NCBI GenBank assembly: GCA_036872755.1
Contig: JAVHNS010000012.1
Span: 682,001 to 746,000 of the forward strand
Reading direction: 5' to 3'
DNA: 64,000 nucleotides
Origin: Orbilia blumenaviensis
Lineage: Eukaryota > Ascomycota > Orbiliomycetes > Orbiliales > Orbiliaceae
The notes beneath the pieces are model-generated. The model had not been told where the DNA came from. It worked only from the letters and a program-made list of their open reading frames with translations, and searched no databases. A program made the translations under genes and the position numbers. This document shows, piece after piece, positions 1 through 12,851 of the stretch. The first letter of the stretch is position 1, and every line of letters starts with the position of its first letter.

Positions 1-919
1 TCTTTTACTTTTTATTCTTGTCTTCCGTTTTTTCGACTAGAGTTTTTTTATCGGTTTTATATATCTGATTATACCTAGCTAGGTAGCCTTTACCTATTAC
101 TTCAATGATATTGATATTTTAACTACGGGGACAGTTAATTTCGGGCTCATAAGTGGATTGGATCTGATTCAGTGTGTAGGGAAGTAACTGTCATGATTCG
201 GGACCTAAATAATAAAATTCACTCTAAGATCTAAACGAGCCACTCCTTACATTCTTAGGTATATATAAGTCCTCACTTAGTTAGTTAATTAAGTACGTGA
301 CCTGGTCTCGTACGTAACTCAAAAATCAGATTGTTTGGCACACACCATCGGGCCTTTACAACATTCCGACGCCGACACTAGTTAATAACCATTTCTTTTT
401 CGAGAAAAATATGTGTATAAGGGACCTCATTGGTCATAATATTGTTATCCTAATCTGAGTTGGTCCTTTATGTCCGTACATGCCGCTTCTAGTAATATTT
501 TGAAAGGCGGGTTTAAGTTTCGGGGTTTGTGAAGTAGGTATATTGCGATGTTATAACAGCAGGGAGCTAAAGGTATATTGGTATCGGTTTTGAGGTTAGC
601 GTGTTTGTGTGGTAGGGTGGATGGAGATAGGTGGAGATATGGGGATTTGTATGTAGCGGCTATATAAACATCTAGAGTATTGCATTGGAATTGGAGCAGA
701 GATGCTTGATAGCTGGATAATACCTGTGTACTCCTTCGATCAATTAGTCTACAGAGTAATTGGTTTTTTGTTCTAATTGCTTGTCTTTCATATCCCTACT
801 CTTCGAGACCCTTTCTAAAATATATCTTCTCATTCCGGATACCTATAAATATAATTTTATCCTGTTGTTTTCTTCAGTCGAAACAGCAAACAAGAAATAT
901 CTATCGGCCTACCGTCTAA
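1..919. other. 5' intergenic region
   Basis: No coding region is visible. The sequence is AT-rich. It contains a perfect 12-bp palindrome, acctagctaggt, at 73-84, one of a family of CCTAGG/CTAGCTAGG-like motifs that recur between genes in this window. A TATA-like ctataaatata lies near 843-853, about 70 bp before the ATG of the aldo/keto reductase, and is the likely core promoter of that gene. Confidence 0.5.
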
Positions 920-2191
920 ATGTCAAGTAAAATATCAATCGCAGGAAGGGAGGTTGGACCGACCGGTAAGCTACTCTATAGATACATAGGTGTGGTATAT
1001 ACTTTGAATAAATTTACTAATTGGGAATATAAAATGCTAGGTTTCGGCCTCATGGCCTTCACTGCCCGACCCTTCGTTATTCCCGATACCGAGATATTTG
1101 CCTCCCTTAACACCGCCCTTGCCCATGGCGCCAATCTGTTTGTGTCGGGCGAATTCTACGGCCTTATTGATCCTGAAGACAACATGCATTTTCTCAAGCG
1201 ATATTTTGCCGCCCATCCTGAGGCAGCAGAGCAAGTGGTTCTCTCCGTCAAAGCAGGTATGAACTGGGCTACTCGTACACCAGATTCTAGCCCCGCTGCT
1301 ATTCATGCCTCTATCAAGAACATTCTTGAGAAGACGGGGAGGGATAGGATTGATATATTCTGTTTGGCAAGGGTGGATAAGAACACACCGCTTGAGGAGA
1401 GTTATAAGGTTGTTAAGGAATATATCGAAGCTGGTAAGATTGGGAGTTTCTGTCCCAGCGAGTGCTCTGCCGCTACCCTACGGAAGGCGGTTGAAATCCT
1501 TGGGAAGGAGAATGTCTCTTGCGTGGAACTGGAAGTATCACTCTGGGCAACCGAAATATTTGAGAATGGGGTTGCAGAAGTGTGCAAGGAGTTTAGTATA
1601 CCAATTGCGGCGTATTCACCGTTGGGGAGAGGGTTCTTGACGGGACAGTTCAAGACTGTAGATGACCTACCAGAAGGTGATATGAGGAAGCATTTTGATC
1701 GGTTCAAGCCGGAGAATTTTGGGAAGAATCTGGAGTTAGTGGATATGGTGAAGGGAATCGCGGAGAAGAAGGGATGCACGCCGAGTCAGTTGGCTTTGGC
1801 CTGGGTGAGGCAGGTAGGAGGGGATGGATTGAGGATTATTCCTATCTTGTGAGTGTCTTGTTTATCTTAAATTCCCTTTCTTTGTTATCCGCTCGTATCA
1901 TGTCTTTGATCTTACACATGGAGCAGGGGACTCCTTTCTGTGTGACGTTGGAGATGATATCATCGTGCTATTTAAACCTTATAGAATACCCGGTCCGGAA
2001 GCTAATATTTACTGGGGGTTTTGGTCGTGTGGCGATATAGTGGTGCGACAAAGCAGGCACAGGTTGCTGAGAACCTTCAATCGGTCGATCTAACTGATGC
2101 TGAAATGGCTGAGATCAATGGGATCCTCAAGAGCTTTAAGCCTACTGGAGGGAGATACTTCGGACACTTGGAGGGTATGTTGTACCAGTAA
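920..2191 (+). CDS. Aldo/keto reductase, pyridoxal-reductase (YakC/PLR1)-like
   Basis: Three exons, 920-965, 1041-1848 and 2041-2191, join in frame to give 334 residues, a normal size for the family. Introns are 75 and 192 bp with GTAAGC..TAG and GTGAGT..TAG ends. The N-terminus reads VGPTGFGLMAFT, the usual first strand and loop of pyridoxal reductase-like AKRs. SGEFYG supplies the probable catalytic Tyr (about Y55) and VVLSVKAG the catalytic Lys (about K86). The C-terminal NADPH-binding segment reads GATKQAQVAENL. Members reduce pyridoxal or other aldehydes with NADPH in the cytosol; substrate cannot be read from sequence. One oddity: the spliced junction gives IPIFGATK where family members usually have a second proline, so the second intron boundary or a real substitution deserves checking. 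Confidence 0.88.
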
Positions 2192-3149
2192 TAATTGGGA
2201 CTACCGACAACAAGCCCCTCTGGGGAGGCTGTTGGATTTTGAGACGGGAAGTTCCTACCTACAGAGTGTGTCACGACATAGAGTTGTGTTGGGGCTGTTG
2301 GTGTTTTCTTTCCTTCCTTTCTCCTTCCATGTGCCGGCCATGTGAGGCTGTCATATACCTACAAGGTGTAGTTACTTAGCTTAGTAAGAACGGGAAATTA
2401 ATTATAGAAGAGCAACTGATGCACTGCTATTTTAAGAATAAGAAAAGGAAATGAAGTCAGTTCTCGTACAAAGTCCAAGTACTTACCAACTAAGGACAAT
2501 TACCCGACGTCAAAAGTATAAGATCTAAGACAATGCAAAGCTGTGACTTTTGCTAGATGCGCCGTTGCATTGATTCGATTATGTGCAACACTGGCAGGTG
2601 CCGCCGATTTCTGTTGGACGGATGGAAAAGCACTAGCGCGTGCAGACGTAAGCTTGCCGTGCTGCCGGGCCCTGTTCGTTCCTTCCTTGGCCCTATAGCG
2701 TCCCGTACCTAAGACTTAGTAGTAAAGAATATTAATATCAACTGGAAGCGTCGAAACGGGGATGGCAATTGGAACAAGCATCTGCTGTTTCGTTTAAATA
2801 CGGCTGTTGTTCCGTGATATCAGCTAACAGCCAACGGTGGCTTCTTTTTCTGGATTTCTCTCTCACCCGCAGTTCGGAATTAATTAATACGAGCGACCCG
2901 GCTTGGTTTCTGTTTCCTTTCATCTCACTCACTCATCTCATTCTCCCGCCACTTGCCTCCAACTCTAACGCTAGCCGGCTCCCTGGAGTCGAGTCGAGTC
3001 GAGTCGAGTCGACCGGACCACACCTTCGCACCTCTTCATTTGAATCCTTCTTTCCTTTTCTCCCCCAGCATCATCAATTCGCTCTCCGAAACAAACACTC
3101 CAAGCTTCAGCCAAAGTATATTACTTACCACCATAGACAAACATTCAAT
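2192..3149. other. Intergenic region and leader of the BAR-domain gene
   Basis: No gene seen. The last 250 bases are pyrimidine-rich, as expected of a fungal leader, and hold the GAGTC pentamer run at 2986-3010. The ATG at 3150 is preceded by acattcaat, an acceptable fungal start context. Confidence 0.45.
2986..3010 (+). repeat. (GAGTC)5 microsatellite
   Basis: Five perfect GAGTC units lie in the presumed 5' leader of the BAR-SH3 gene, 140 bp before its ATG. The run also creates overlapping TCGA sites. Its length could vary between strains. Confidence 0.9.
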
Positions 3150-5029
3150 ATGAATCATCTACACCGCTCTGTCGGAAAGCTGATGAAACGCTCGGCTGAC
3201 GATGTTGATGTTGGCACTATCATCTCTGACGTCAAAAACTACGATGAACGGCTAAACAGGGTATGTCTGGACCACAACACCAAAAGAATCAACCGCCTCG
3301 GCATCCAGACCACGGTTTAAATTATATAGAGTAAAATGGCTAATCTGATATATTGGATAATTTAAACAGCTGCTTGAGGATCTCGCGAAATACCAAACTG
3401 CGATTTCCCAGTTGCTTGTTCACCAAAATGCGGCTTCTCAGGAGCTGGTCCTGCTGTATAAGCCCATACCGTCCGAACGAGTCGCAATTGATCCGGCACG
3501 ATTACAAAGAGTTGAGGAGTATCAGACGGCTTCTGCTGAGATGAAAGATGAGCTCACGAAGACGTCCCATCGGGTCAGTGATGTGATCAAGCAGACTAAG
3601 GGGGTAAAGGTGGGTTTTTGGGTGTTGAGTAAGAGTTTTCAACTATCGGCGGGCGGTATTGATTGGATTCGATAGGACTGTTTGAAGCCGGTGAAGAAAT
3701 CGTTGGATAAGAGAGAGAATTATAAAGTGTGTAAATGCGAAAAGGTTCATCAGTACTCGGGGGGGAGCAATGGCTGATATATGGCATCTAGCTCGATTAT
3801 GAACGGCATAACACAACGGTTGAAAATAATCGCAAGAAGGGTGCGCGCACCGAGAGGTACATATCACCGCTGCGAATCCATGCCATGTAATTCAATCTAA
3901 CGTATGAATTCTGCAGAGAGGCGGGTGTCCAGCGGAAAGCCGAGGATAACCTCGATGACGCTACCAAAAAATACCACGCCCTGGACGACCACATTAAAGC
4001 TACCATTCCGCCTATCCTCGACGCAATCGGTGTTTTTATCCCTTATATCCTACAAGCAATTTCCGAGATCAGCACTTCGTTTGTTGGTGTGAATTACCGT
4101 TACATCAATGATTTCGCCGTCCGCCACCATTTGTCGAATTACGAAACATTCGAGGAAGACTGGAAACAGGATTTTATGCCGATTAAGAATCATGCCGAGC
4201 AATTTAAGATCCTACAAAATGGGAAGGCAGTTCATAAACCCATGGAAATAAAATACCCACCCTCTCCAGTCTTGGAGAAGAAAGGGTTCTTGTCCAGAAG
4301 GCAGAGTAGCAAGACGGAGGAAGAAATCGGTCCTCAAATCCACAGAACGAGAACCAATGATCCCCCGCCATCATATAGCCCATTTAACCACTCGGAGCCA
4401 CCTGGTGGACGGCCAATGTCCAGACAGCAATCCACCGGAAGCGGACTGAGCGTTGACGGGAAGGCTGCTCCGCCAAGACCGATGTCGAGAAAGTCTTCAA
4501 GTGGCATCTGGGGTAAGGATAAACCTTCAGACGGATCTATTCGTCCAAGTGTTCAAAAGATCCAATCCTCGACATCGATCAAGTCATTTCAAACAGAAGG
4601 AGCAGGAACCGCCACACCTCCCAGTTCCTTTGGAGCAAATGGCATGGGGTTAGCATCGAAAAAATCAAGCGCATCTCTGGCTAGTGCTGCCGCTGCCGCT
4701 GTCGCAAAGAAGAAGGCACCTCCACCACCAATCCCGATGAAATCTAAGCCTCCTCCAAAGCCGAGGGATACCTATGTAGTCGCCATGTATGATTTCAAAG
4801 CGCAGAACCATGGGGATCTGGGGTTGAGCGAGGGAGACAGAGTTAAGGTCACTCAGAAGACCGCAAGTACTGAAGGTGAGTTTCAGCTATAATGGTGCAT
4901 TGTGCCCTAATGATATGGATTTGCTAACCTTTGGTTCAACCAGATTGGTGGGAGGGAGAGGTTACACAGCCTGACGGAAGCGTCAAGAAGGGATACTTCC
5001 CAGCAAATTATTGCCAGATGGAGGCGTGA
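3150..5029 (+). CDS. BAR-domain plus SH3 protein, Rvs167/Hob1-like (amphiphysin family)
   Basis: Six exons (3150-3260, 3370-3609, 3676-3726, 3792-3856, 3917-4875, 4944-5029) keep frame and give 503 residues. The N-terminus, SVGKLMKRSADDVDV, is typical of fungal BAR-SH3 signalling proteins. Residues 1 to about 255 form the helical BAR dimer, which binds and tubulates membrane; about 256-430 is a proline- and serine-rich linker with poly-proline and poly-alanine runs; the SH3 domain starts near ALYDF-like VVAMYDFKAQ (about 435) and ends with WWEGEV and GYFPANY, split by the last intron. Such proteins act at the cortex in endocytic vesicle scission and actin patch organisation, partnering proline-rich actin regulators. 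Several very short internal exons are usual for this family. Assignment to the family is firm; which paralog it matches is not certain. Confidence 0.93.
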
Positions 5030-6580
5030 ACTTTGTAAAGCTACGAATTGATGACTGTTTTTTTCTCTCCTTTTTTTGTATACTCATGGAGTTGGATTTG
5101 AGAGCGATTACATGGCGATCATTGCATCCAGGGTATACTCTGAAGCAACTGACGTTAGATTTGCAGTCGTCGTCGTCGTCGGAGCTGTTAGGATCTAGAA
5201 AAAAGCTGTTTGTTTTTTGTTTTGTTTTTTTTGGATAGTGTTAGAGGGAATTCGGATTAAGCATTGTGCTGAAAGTATGCTTGAGATTAATGTAGTACAA
5301 TACGGGCATCGAACATTAAGTTGGCCTTATGATAGTATTACTACGAACGAAAGAGTTCGTTAGGTATACTCAAGTCCCAATCGCCGAGATGCCGATCGGG
5401 GATGTTAGAAGTGTGGGCCTAGGTCGGACCACCGCGTTTCTATAGCCAGCATCGAGTTATCCTCCACAAAACAGTTGAGTAGCAAGTTTGGATGGACCGG
5501 GCTCTCGCCCTCGTTGGCAGCGGTTTAGGCTTATGGATAAGCGCCGAAATTAGCTGGCTGAATGATGTATAAATGGCGATGCATAGATAAGGAGATTAAA
5601 AAGGGCTGGCCATAAGTTCTGTTCATTTCTCTGCTTGCACAGTTGTGTTTTTATGTCTGTAAGGCTGAGAATCGGATTCCAGAAACAAATGCCCGGATTA
5701 TATGATCAAATCATATGGTGCACAATTTCGTAGGTGAGGGGCTTAGAGGTATAGGAGGTTAGGTTATGGGTACCGAGACTAACCTTATCTTCAGTTATTG
5801 TGATTTGGCTTGTACCTAGGCTTCTGGATTATGCATTCTCGTTTACAAGCAATCATTACTAGCTTTTATATCCTTAACAAAAAATATACGGCAGGCTTAA
5901 CCTTGTCAACTGAAGTACTTACTTATTAAGATAAACCAGCGGAAATGCATCAATCTAGGGTTATTTAGGGAGATATGTGGCCTCACTTCCTTAAAGATTT
6001 GTTAAACGTATGTTGATTTAAGTAATTCATCGCTTGCATATGATATGGTATTTTGTTGCCGCGTAACACGAGATCTTGTAGGCCCGCGGCTAGCTGTGTG
6101 CTTGACCCGCAGTGTCTTAACTTACAAGTGCTGCCTACTGCGACTTTATATCAAAGTAGATTATCCGAAACATGTCTGACGGCTCGTAGCGAAAGCCGTG
6201 GCGACGTTGCGACTGCGACTCGTCAACATCCATCCCTGTGGAAGATCTGAATGCGCTCGCTAAGACTTCGCATGTGCATATGCAAAAGCCGTATTCGGGA
6301 AAATTACTATAGGGTTCTATATGCCCTACGAGACCGAATGTTGCCGGCTTCAACGCTATAGAATTGCTAATATATACAGTTTATGATTGATTTGATAGGA
6401 TGTATGATGCAATTGCGTTGGTCATGTTGCATTTCACGATGTGTATGAGACATTCAAGGGTACGGTCCAGGTCGGTTTCGCAGCCGTCGATCGATATCTT
6501 TGGAACCTAAGCCTCAATACTTACTCGATTCGGATCAATTCTACGAGGAAGATGCCTTCTAGATACTACTAAATATATTT

Positions 6581-6616
6581 ATGCTTATGAATGTAGTTAT
6601 GCTTATGAATGTAGTT
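6581..6616 (+). repeat. 18-bp perfect tandem duplication
   Basis: The unit atgcttatgaatgtagtt occurs twice head to tail (6581-6598 and 6599-6616). It lies in a non-coding region and has no visible function. Confidence 0.9.
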
Positions 6617-8144
6617 ATGTAACATAAAATACAATGCGCGCATAGGTTTCATTTAGTCGAATTCAATACGATCGACACGAGTGAATTATGGGAGCTAGTG
6701 CTGGGTTTCGGCTGGTCCGCTGTGCGTGACACAGCGTATACACACTCAAGATTTATCTTACACTCATTCAAACCTAGATCACGCCAAAGAAGGTAGTTCT
6801 ATGCACTTGCATCTGCGGAACTTTAATGATCCTTCTATAGGCCTTGTCGAAGCCAATTGTATCTGTTCGATACTAGGAGTGGCGGTTGAGGTGTTTTGGA
6901 GACGCCACAGAGCTCGTTAATTAACTTTAACGGCAGGTTTGCAGAAATTCTATCGCGAGCTACCCAAGTAGCTATTATGTCTCAGGAGCTCTATTATTTT
7001 GGCAAGAGGGCTTCCTTGGTTAGGATTTGGCGAATTGCCAATCATAGAACGAAGTTCTGCACGTTGGAATATCTGACTTCTGGTTCGATTTCGGCCGAAT
7101 ATATAAATGCTTTTTGTTGAATTCAGAACGTTCTATGCAAGTCACAATTCGGGCCTGGGATTACGATCCCAACCCACCGCTGGATCCCGTCCAGTTATGG
7201 AGAAAGTTTAGTAGGAATCTGGCATGTGGGGTATCTTGTGCAAGGGAGTCGCCTCCCAAGCTAGCCGAGTCGGGTATCGAAATGCGGGTCGGGAGGTGCG
7301 ATTTCGTTCCGTACACCTGTTTTTGAACAACTGAACGCCAGTTATGTCCGGTGCTCGACCTTGATTTGCGAATTTGCCCCTTCCATCAATGGATCTGAAC
7401 TGAAAAATCGAGGTCTAAATTCATGAGCTCGTATCAAATGGATACCGTTTATTAATGTTCACCCAGACTAGCGTTACGGTTGATGAAGTGGACTTGCAGG
7501 TGGCTTTAAAGCTTTCAGCGGAATCCCATAGGATACTCGGACGGAAGGTCAATTACGTTAATCGGCCGGGAACTCTAGCTAGTCTATTTTACAGTGGACC
7601 TCAACGGCACGGAACGTTAGTTGCAAGCGAGGATTAGCAGGCAGGGGGAAAAAAAGCTTCCAAAGGAGAATAAGAAGTTAATCCGCGAGAATCCCAAGCG
7701 CCTGTCAAGCTGGGATTTCACGCGATATACTAGATTGGGAACTTCCCGATCTGGAACGAAAATAAAGTTTGATGAGAAGCTTCGAAGGATCTGTTGTAAA
7801 ATCTGGGGGGTCCGGGCTGGCTATGGTCCTGGCTGCTACCACCGGCTGCCGTATGAGAGATGTTAGGACCTACGGATTGGCAGGAGGATTAGCGCATCAG
7901 TGGGGAATACTAAATCGGTGGGAGAGCTAGAGGGGGGCAAGTAGGGTGAGGAGCGATGTCAAAGTTATTCCATTATGGGTTTAGGCCAGACCGCACTGGC
8001 AGGTCTCCGAAGTCGAGACTGCGGAACCCTTGATGAGAGAGTATCACGGAATTTTACTATCCGTTGATTTACTAGGCTAACCGAAGTCCGTGGCAGACTA
8101 TGGTTCCTTCTTATCCTGTCTACTGCTCAGGAGGTGCTCGAAGA

Positions 8145-8152
8145 TATATAAA
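8145..8152 (+). promoter_or_regulatory. TATA box of the carboxylesterase gene
   Basis: TATATAAA lies about 105 bp before the ATG at 8257. The leader that follows is C/T-rich with CTCCCTCCAGACC, like fungal transcription start regions. Position and sequence fit a core promoter; no transcript evidence is available. Confidence 0.5.
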
Positions 8153-8256
8153 CTGGGCGAGACACTCAGATTATCTCAAGACTTTTCACTTCTCCCTCCA
8201 GACCACCATCTCCTTTGCCATTGAGTTTACAGTTTTGGGAAAACAACCGGGTCAAG

Positions 8257-10076
8257 ATGAAGTCCTCAGTTCTTTCCCTCGCCATCCCATTGGCGCTCCA
8301 GTGCATTGGAGGCGCACAAGCCGGCGTTGTTACGTCGGAGCCTCGTGCTTCTATCAGGAACGGTACCGTATATGGTCTTAGGGACCGCGTTTGGAACCAA
8401 GATTTCTTCTTGGGCATCCCATATGCGCAACCGCCCGTTGGGCCACTTCGATTCCGTCCTGCACAGCCTCTTACCGGTCGGAATGTGAAGATCCAAGCTA
8501 AGAAGTATGGACCTCACTGCCACGGACTCGGAGTACGTATTGAAATCATTGATGTCAAATATTTTCATTTGTACGCTTGCTAACATGTATAAATTGATTC
8601 CAGTCAGACCAAATTGGCTATGAGCAGTCTGAAGATTGCTTGTCCCTCAGCATTGTTCGACCAGCTGGCACTAAGCCTAACGCCAAACTTCCAGTTGCAG
8701 TCTGGATCCACGGCGGTGGATTCCAAGGTGGCGGTGGCCCAGATAAGCGGTACAACATGACTTTCATGGTTGACCAATCTGTTAAGATTGGATCACCCAT
8801 CATTGGTCTCACTCTGAACTATAGATTGAACGTTTTGGGTTTCTTGTCTGGTTCCGAAGTTTATGGAACTCAGAATCTCAACCTTGGTTTGAGAGATCAG
8901 CGATTAGCCCTCCACTGGATCAAGGAAAATATCAAAGGCTTCGGTGGTGACCCTGCTAAGGTTACTATTTTTGGTGAATCTGCTGGTGGTTTTGCTGTTG
9001 GAGCGCAACAGATTGCTTTTGGCGGTCGCGACGACAAGCTCTTCCGGGGTGTTATCCAACAGAGTGGTACCCCGATCTTTTATAATGATAACTACAGCCC
9101 TTTCTACGCCCAGAAGAACTTCGACAAGCTTGCCAATGATGTCGGTTGTGCTGATGCTACCAGCCCACTCGACTGCCTCCGAACTATTCCAATCGCCGAC
9201 ATATTGGGCGCGGAAAGCGGGTATTGGTGGCCTGTGACTGATGGGCAGTTCTTGGCAGAATACGGTAGCGAAGCCCTTAAGCACGGCAGGTTCGTTAAGG
9301 TTCCGACTATCACTGGTACTACCAGCGACGAGGGTGCTTCATTCGGAGCCATTGGTGCTAACAATGACTCTGATATTGCGAAATGGCTTGGTAAGGCGCA
9401 ATTCCGAGGGCCACCCCCAGAAACATACTGATATAATGCATATATACTGACATGAAATATTTTAGAATATAACTCTGCCTGGTCACCAGCCACCATCCAA
9501 AAGATTCTCGACATCTATCCAGCCGACATCTCTATCCCACCAAAGGAGAATTACACCGGCCACGACGATGGCACCTCGCTCAACGGTCTGTTTTATCACC
9601 GTGCTGCTGCCATCGTTGGTGATGTTATGTTCATTGCCAGCCGCCGACTTACCGCCGAACGCCTTGTCGAACACAAGGTCCCAGTTTGGAGCTTCCGATT
9701 TGCTGCCCTTACAAACGGTCGTGATCACTTTGAGATGGCCGGCCACTTTACCGAAGTCGCCTTTGTTTTCCACAACCTCAACGGCGATGGCTATAATGGT
9801 CCTTATGATAATGGAAACCCACTCGGTGGGCCAAAGGCTGATGAGTACAAAGAACTCGCGGGTTTAATGTGTCACAACTGGATCAGGTTCATCGCTCATG
9901 GGGATCCAAGAGTTGGTTCTGGACCATCAGAGATGAAGTGGCATCCTTATGGAACAGAAAGGAAACAGGCCCTGTTTGATATCAAGAGCGGTAGCACTTC
10001 TTTCGTCGAGATTGATGACTACCGAAAGAACGAGATTGCTTTGATCAACGAGTATACTCTTCAAATGCACAGGTAA
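8257..10076 (+). CDS. Secreted type-B carboxylesterase / lipase
   Basis: Exons 8257-8532, 8604-9390 and 9466-10076 give 557 residues. The first 22 residues are a signal peptide ending AQA. The rest is the complete carboxylesterase type-B (COesterase) alpha/beta-hydrolase fold as in Candida rugosa-type lipases: GIPYAQPPVGPLRF near the start, oxyanion-hole segment HGGGFQGGG (about 128), nucleophile elbow GESAGG with Ser218, acid TSDEGASFG with Glu335, and His448 in AGHFTEVAFVFHN. All triad residues are present, so the enzyme should be active. It would hydrolyse carboxylic esters or triglycerides outside the cell or in the secretory route; the exact substrate is unknown. The start is the only ATG that gives the signal peptide, and a TATA box lies about 105 bp upstream. 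Confidence 0.94.
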
Positions 10077-10890
10077 AACAAACTCGTATTACACGAGAGA
10101 GTCTTAATATTAGTCTCGGGATCCCTTTGCTTTGGAGTTTCTAGTGTTAACGTGTTAATATTGGGAAATACTCACCTGGAAGATAAAATGTATAGTATTT
10201 AATATAGTATATAATCAATAGTGTGTAGAAATTGTCCGTTAGTTAGGGCTTGGTTTAAAATTTATTCCAGTCTATCAAATTATATATATCATTTATAGGT
10301 CTCGATATTCGGCATGAATCTGTATCTGAAAATGGAAAGTCCTCGAATCGTTCAAGGGCCTGACTCATCGTTTTCTTTCAGGATTTGCACCAAGTTTTGC
10401 AAAGTTATATAATCTGTAGTAGCATAGGCTTGCTTGAAAAAGGTGATTAGATTATTCCTGTCTTAAGATAGCAAGCTGGGGAATTTAGGCCGCATACTGG
10501 GCTGAAGTTTCGGCTAAGCCCATTCGCCGAGAGTATAAAGTTGATATACCTCCTATTAGAATTTATAGTTTATCTGTGGAAGAATTTGGAATTATTTATG
10601 ACAGTCTCGTGGATTCGAACAAGCAGTCGAGACTTCAGGGTGGCGATTTAGGGTTTGTTGCATATTTTGTGTTGCAGAATGTTCCGGCAGGCAACAGGAT
10701 TCCAAAACCCAGTTCGCCTTCAGTTTCCTGACCTAACCTCCTCGCTTTCATCTTCTCTCCCAACCACAAACCTCACCGAATCCTTGGTTGCACTAATCCA
10801 ATTCTCCAGACGCGCCTTTGCTTTGGTGTCCGCCTTAATTCGACACTGCAACTACTCCCTATACTTCCGTCTCGCTGCAAAATTCACGCC
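10077..10890. other. Intergenic region and leader of the Yra1-like gene
   Basis: AT-rich 3' flank of the esterase gene with TATA/ATAA-rich sequence near 10190-10220, suitable for polyadenylation. The 150 bp before 10891 are pyrimidine-rich and are the probable leader of the mRNA export gene. No other gene is seen. Confidence 0.4.
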
Positions 10891-12851
10891 ATGGCTGACA
10901 ACGGGTCCATTCTCGATCGCGCCCTCGATGAAATCGTAGCCGACAGATCTGTATGTACCCGCGCCAAACCCCCTGACCGTGGCTATCTCCTCTTGGACAA
11001 CTTCGCTGACTTTTCTTCCTGCCTCAGACAAACAACAACCGGAATCGCAGACGCGGTCCTGGAAACCGTACTCCTAGAGATGGCGTTTCAAAGGTGTGAT
11101 ACAATCCCATTCCTTCTGCTGTGGTGTAACGCAAGGCTAACGCTGGAGCTTTCTAGGCGTGTTCTCCTCCTCCTTCCTGCTCCTCATACTCTTGACACAA
11201 TACCATCATCATAATCATCTACCTCATATTAAACCTGTATTGCCGGCAAACTGTACCTCTGTGTTGCCTGGGTGACACTCGAACTTTTCGCCAATGCCTT
11301 GCTGTCAGCAAGGACAAGCCGCTCCAAGAGCACCATACAGAGCTCTCGCCTCTAGCTCTCGCCCTCTAGCATATCTAGTCAGCCGCTTGTGACCCTCACA
11401 AGCATCGACAGCCTTACAGCTATGGCAATTGGCACTTCCGAAGCTATACCTTAATTTACCGTGCGACCGGGGGAATAAAACCGACCTGGATGATATTATA
11501 TCGTCCTAACTTCTACCGTGTTTCTGACCAATATTTTTTCTCCCGCATTTCACATCGACTACGCTGCTTTCTCTCTCCACTTACAGACTATGCTAATACT
11601 TTTGGGCTTCTTCCTCCCAATGATTCTTTACAGCAAACTCGCCCTCAACGCGACCCACCTCGGTATATATCCTCTTGCTGAAACCTTTCTTGAAATTATA
11701 GCGGCTTCGGATACTAACACATTCCTTCTCTTAGAGGTAATTGGGTCCATGATAAATACGATGATGGAAGCAATAACTACCGTCCCAGAGAGCCCCGTGG
11801 CGACGGTGGGAATCGCGAGCATCACCGGTACGTTGATGACGAGTTTCTTGGTACTTTAACCGATCTATAATTACTCACTAAATCATAGTAGCTCAAAAGT
11901 TCGCGTCGAGAATCTCCATTATGACCTCGGAGAGGTTGATTTGAGGGTATGTTCGGCGAATTTGCCCTAGCCGCCATTTTATGAAAGTTCAATCGCTAAG
12001 CCGCAATGATGTTGTAGGATGTCTTCAGTCGTGTCGGTGAAATTCGAAGGATTGATATCATGTATGTCCACTATTTTCAGGTTTCCATTTTAACATTTTC
12101 CAGCTAACGTCGACTGAACTGTAGTTACGACAAAGCCGGACGCTCTGAAGGCATTGCCCATGTCCTCTATTCGAATCCGGACGAAGCAATGCTCGCGGTG
12201 GACCAGTTCGACGGTGCAAATGCCAAGGGCCAGCCAATTCGCGTCAAGCTTGCACCTTTGCACGAGCGAGGACCCGGTGGACCCGGTGGACGGCGAGGCG
12301 GAGGTGCTGCAGGCGGAGAAGGTCGCTCATTGTTCGAAAGAGTTTCGGGGGGAGCACCGGAGGTTGATATGGACGATAATTCTGGTCGCCGATCTCCACA
12401 ACGTAGAGGTGGTCCACCAAGGAATGTCCAAGAGATGAGGCAGAATGCGAAGGAGCTAGGGATCGATCGTTATATTCCTGGCGAACGCAATGGATTGAAG
12501 GATAGAAGACAGCCACCCAGGCGTGGAGGAATGGGAGGGGAACGCGAGAGACGCCGTGATGGCGGTGGACGTGGAGGTAGAGGCGGAGACCGCGGTGGTG
12601 AGAGGGGCGGTGAGAGGGGTGAGAGGTCCGGTGCAACAAATCGACCAAAGAAAACAGCAGAGGAACTGGATGCTGAGATGAATGATTACTGGGGTGCCCC
12701 AGGGGAAAGTAATATTCAGAGTGCCTTTGGACCAGGTGGAACTGGGGAGATTGCCCCTCAACAGCAGCCACAAAATGGAGGTAGCACATTCATGGCGGAG
12801 GTTGCTGCTGCAGCTCAATCCTCAGCAATAGATGTGGATGATGATTTGTGA
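10891..12851 (+). CDS. yra1: mRNA export adaptor of the ALY/REF (Yra1) family
   Basis: Seven exons (10891-10950, 11028-11093, 11634-11662, 11735-11827, 11889-11946, 12018-12061, 12125-12851) keep frame for 358 residues. The start reads LDRALDEIVADR, the conserved N-box of REF proteins. RGNWVHDKYD precedes an RRM (about residues 83-160) with RNP2-like KVRVENLHYDL and RNP1-like EGIAHVLYS. An Arg-Gly-rich region follows, and the C-terminus carries TAEELDAEMNDYW, the conserved C-box that binds Sub2/UAP56. In yeast and animals these proteins load Mex67 on spliced mRNPs in the nucleus. The third intron, 540 bp (11094-11633), is long for this genome. The exon 5 acceptor is a tandem TAGTAG (see findings). 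The gene is intron-rich compared with its neighbours. Family assignment is secure. Confidence 0.93.

Larger units (their letters stand above)
5030..8256. other. Gene-poor intergenic region
   Basis: About 3.2 kb without a supportable gene. Open frames of 60-90 codons follow one another on the plus strand between 6726 and 7866 in shifting frames, but none has a recognisable domain, consistent splicing or a good start, so they may be chance or a decayed gene. A short tandem repeat lies at 6581-6616. The last 120 bp are the promoter of the downstream esterase. Confidence 0.4.
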
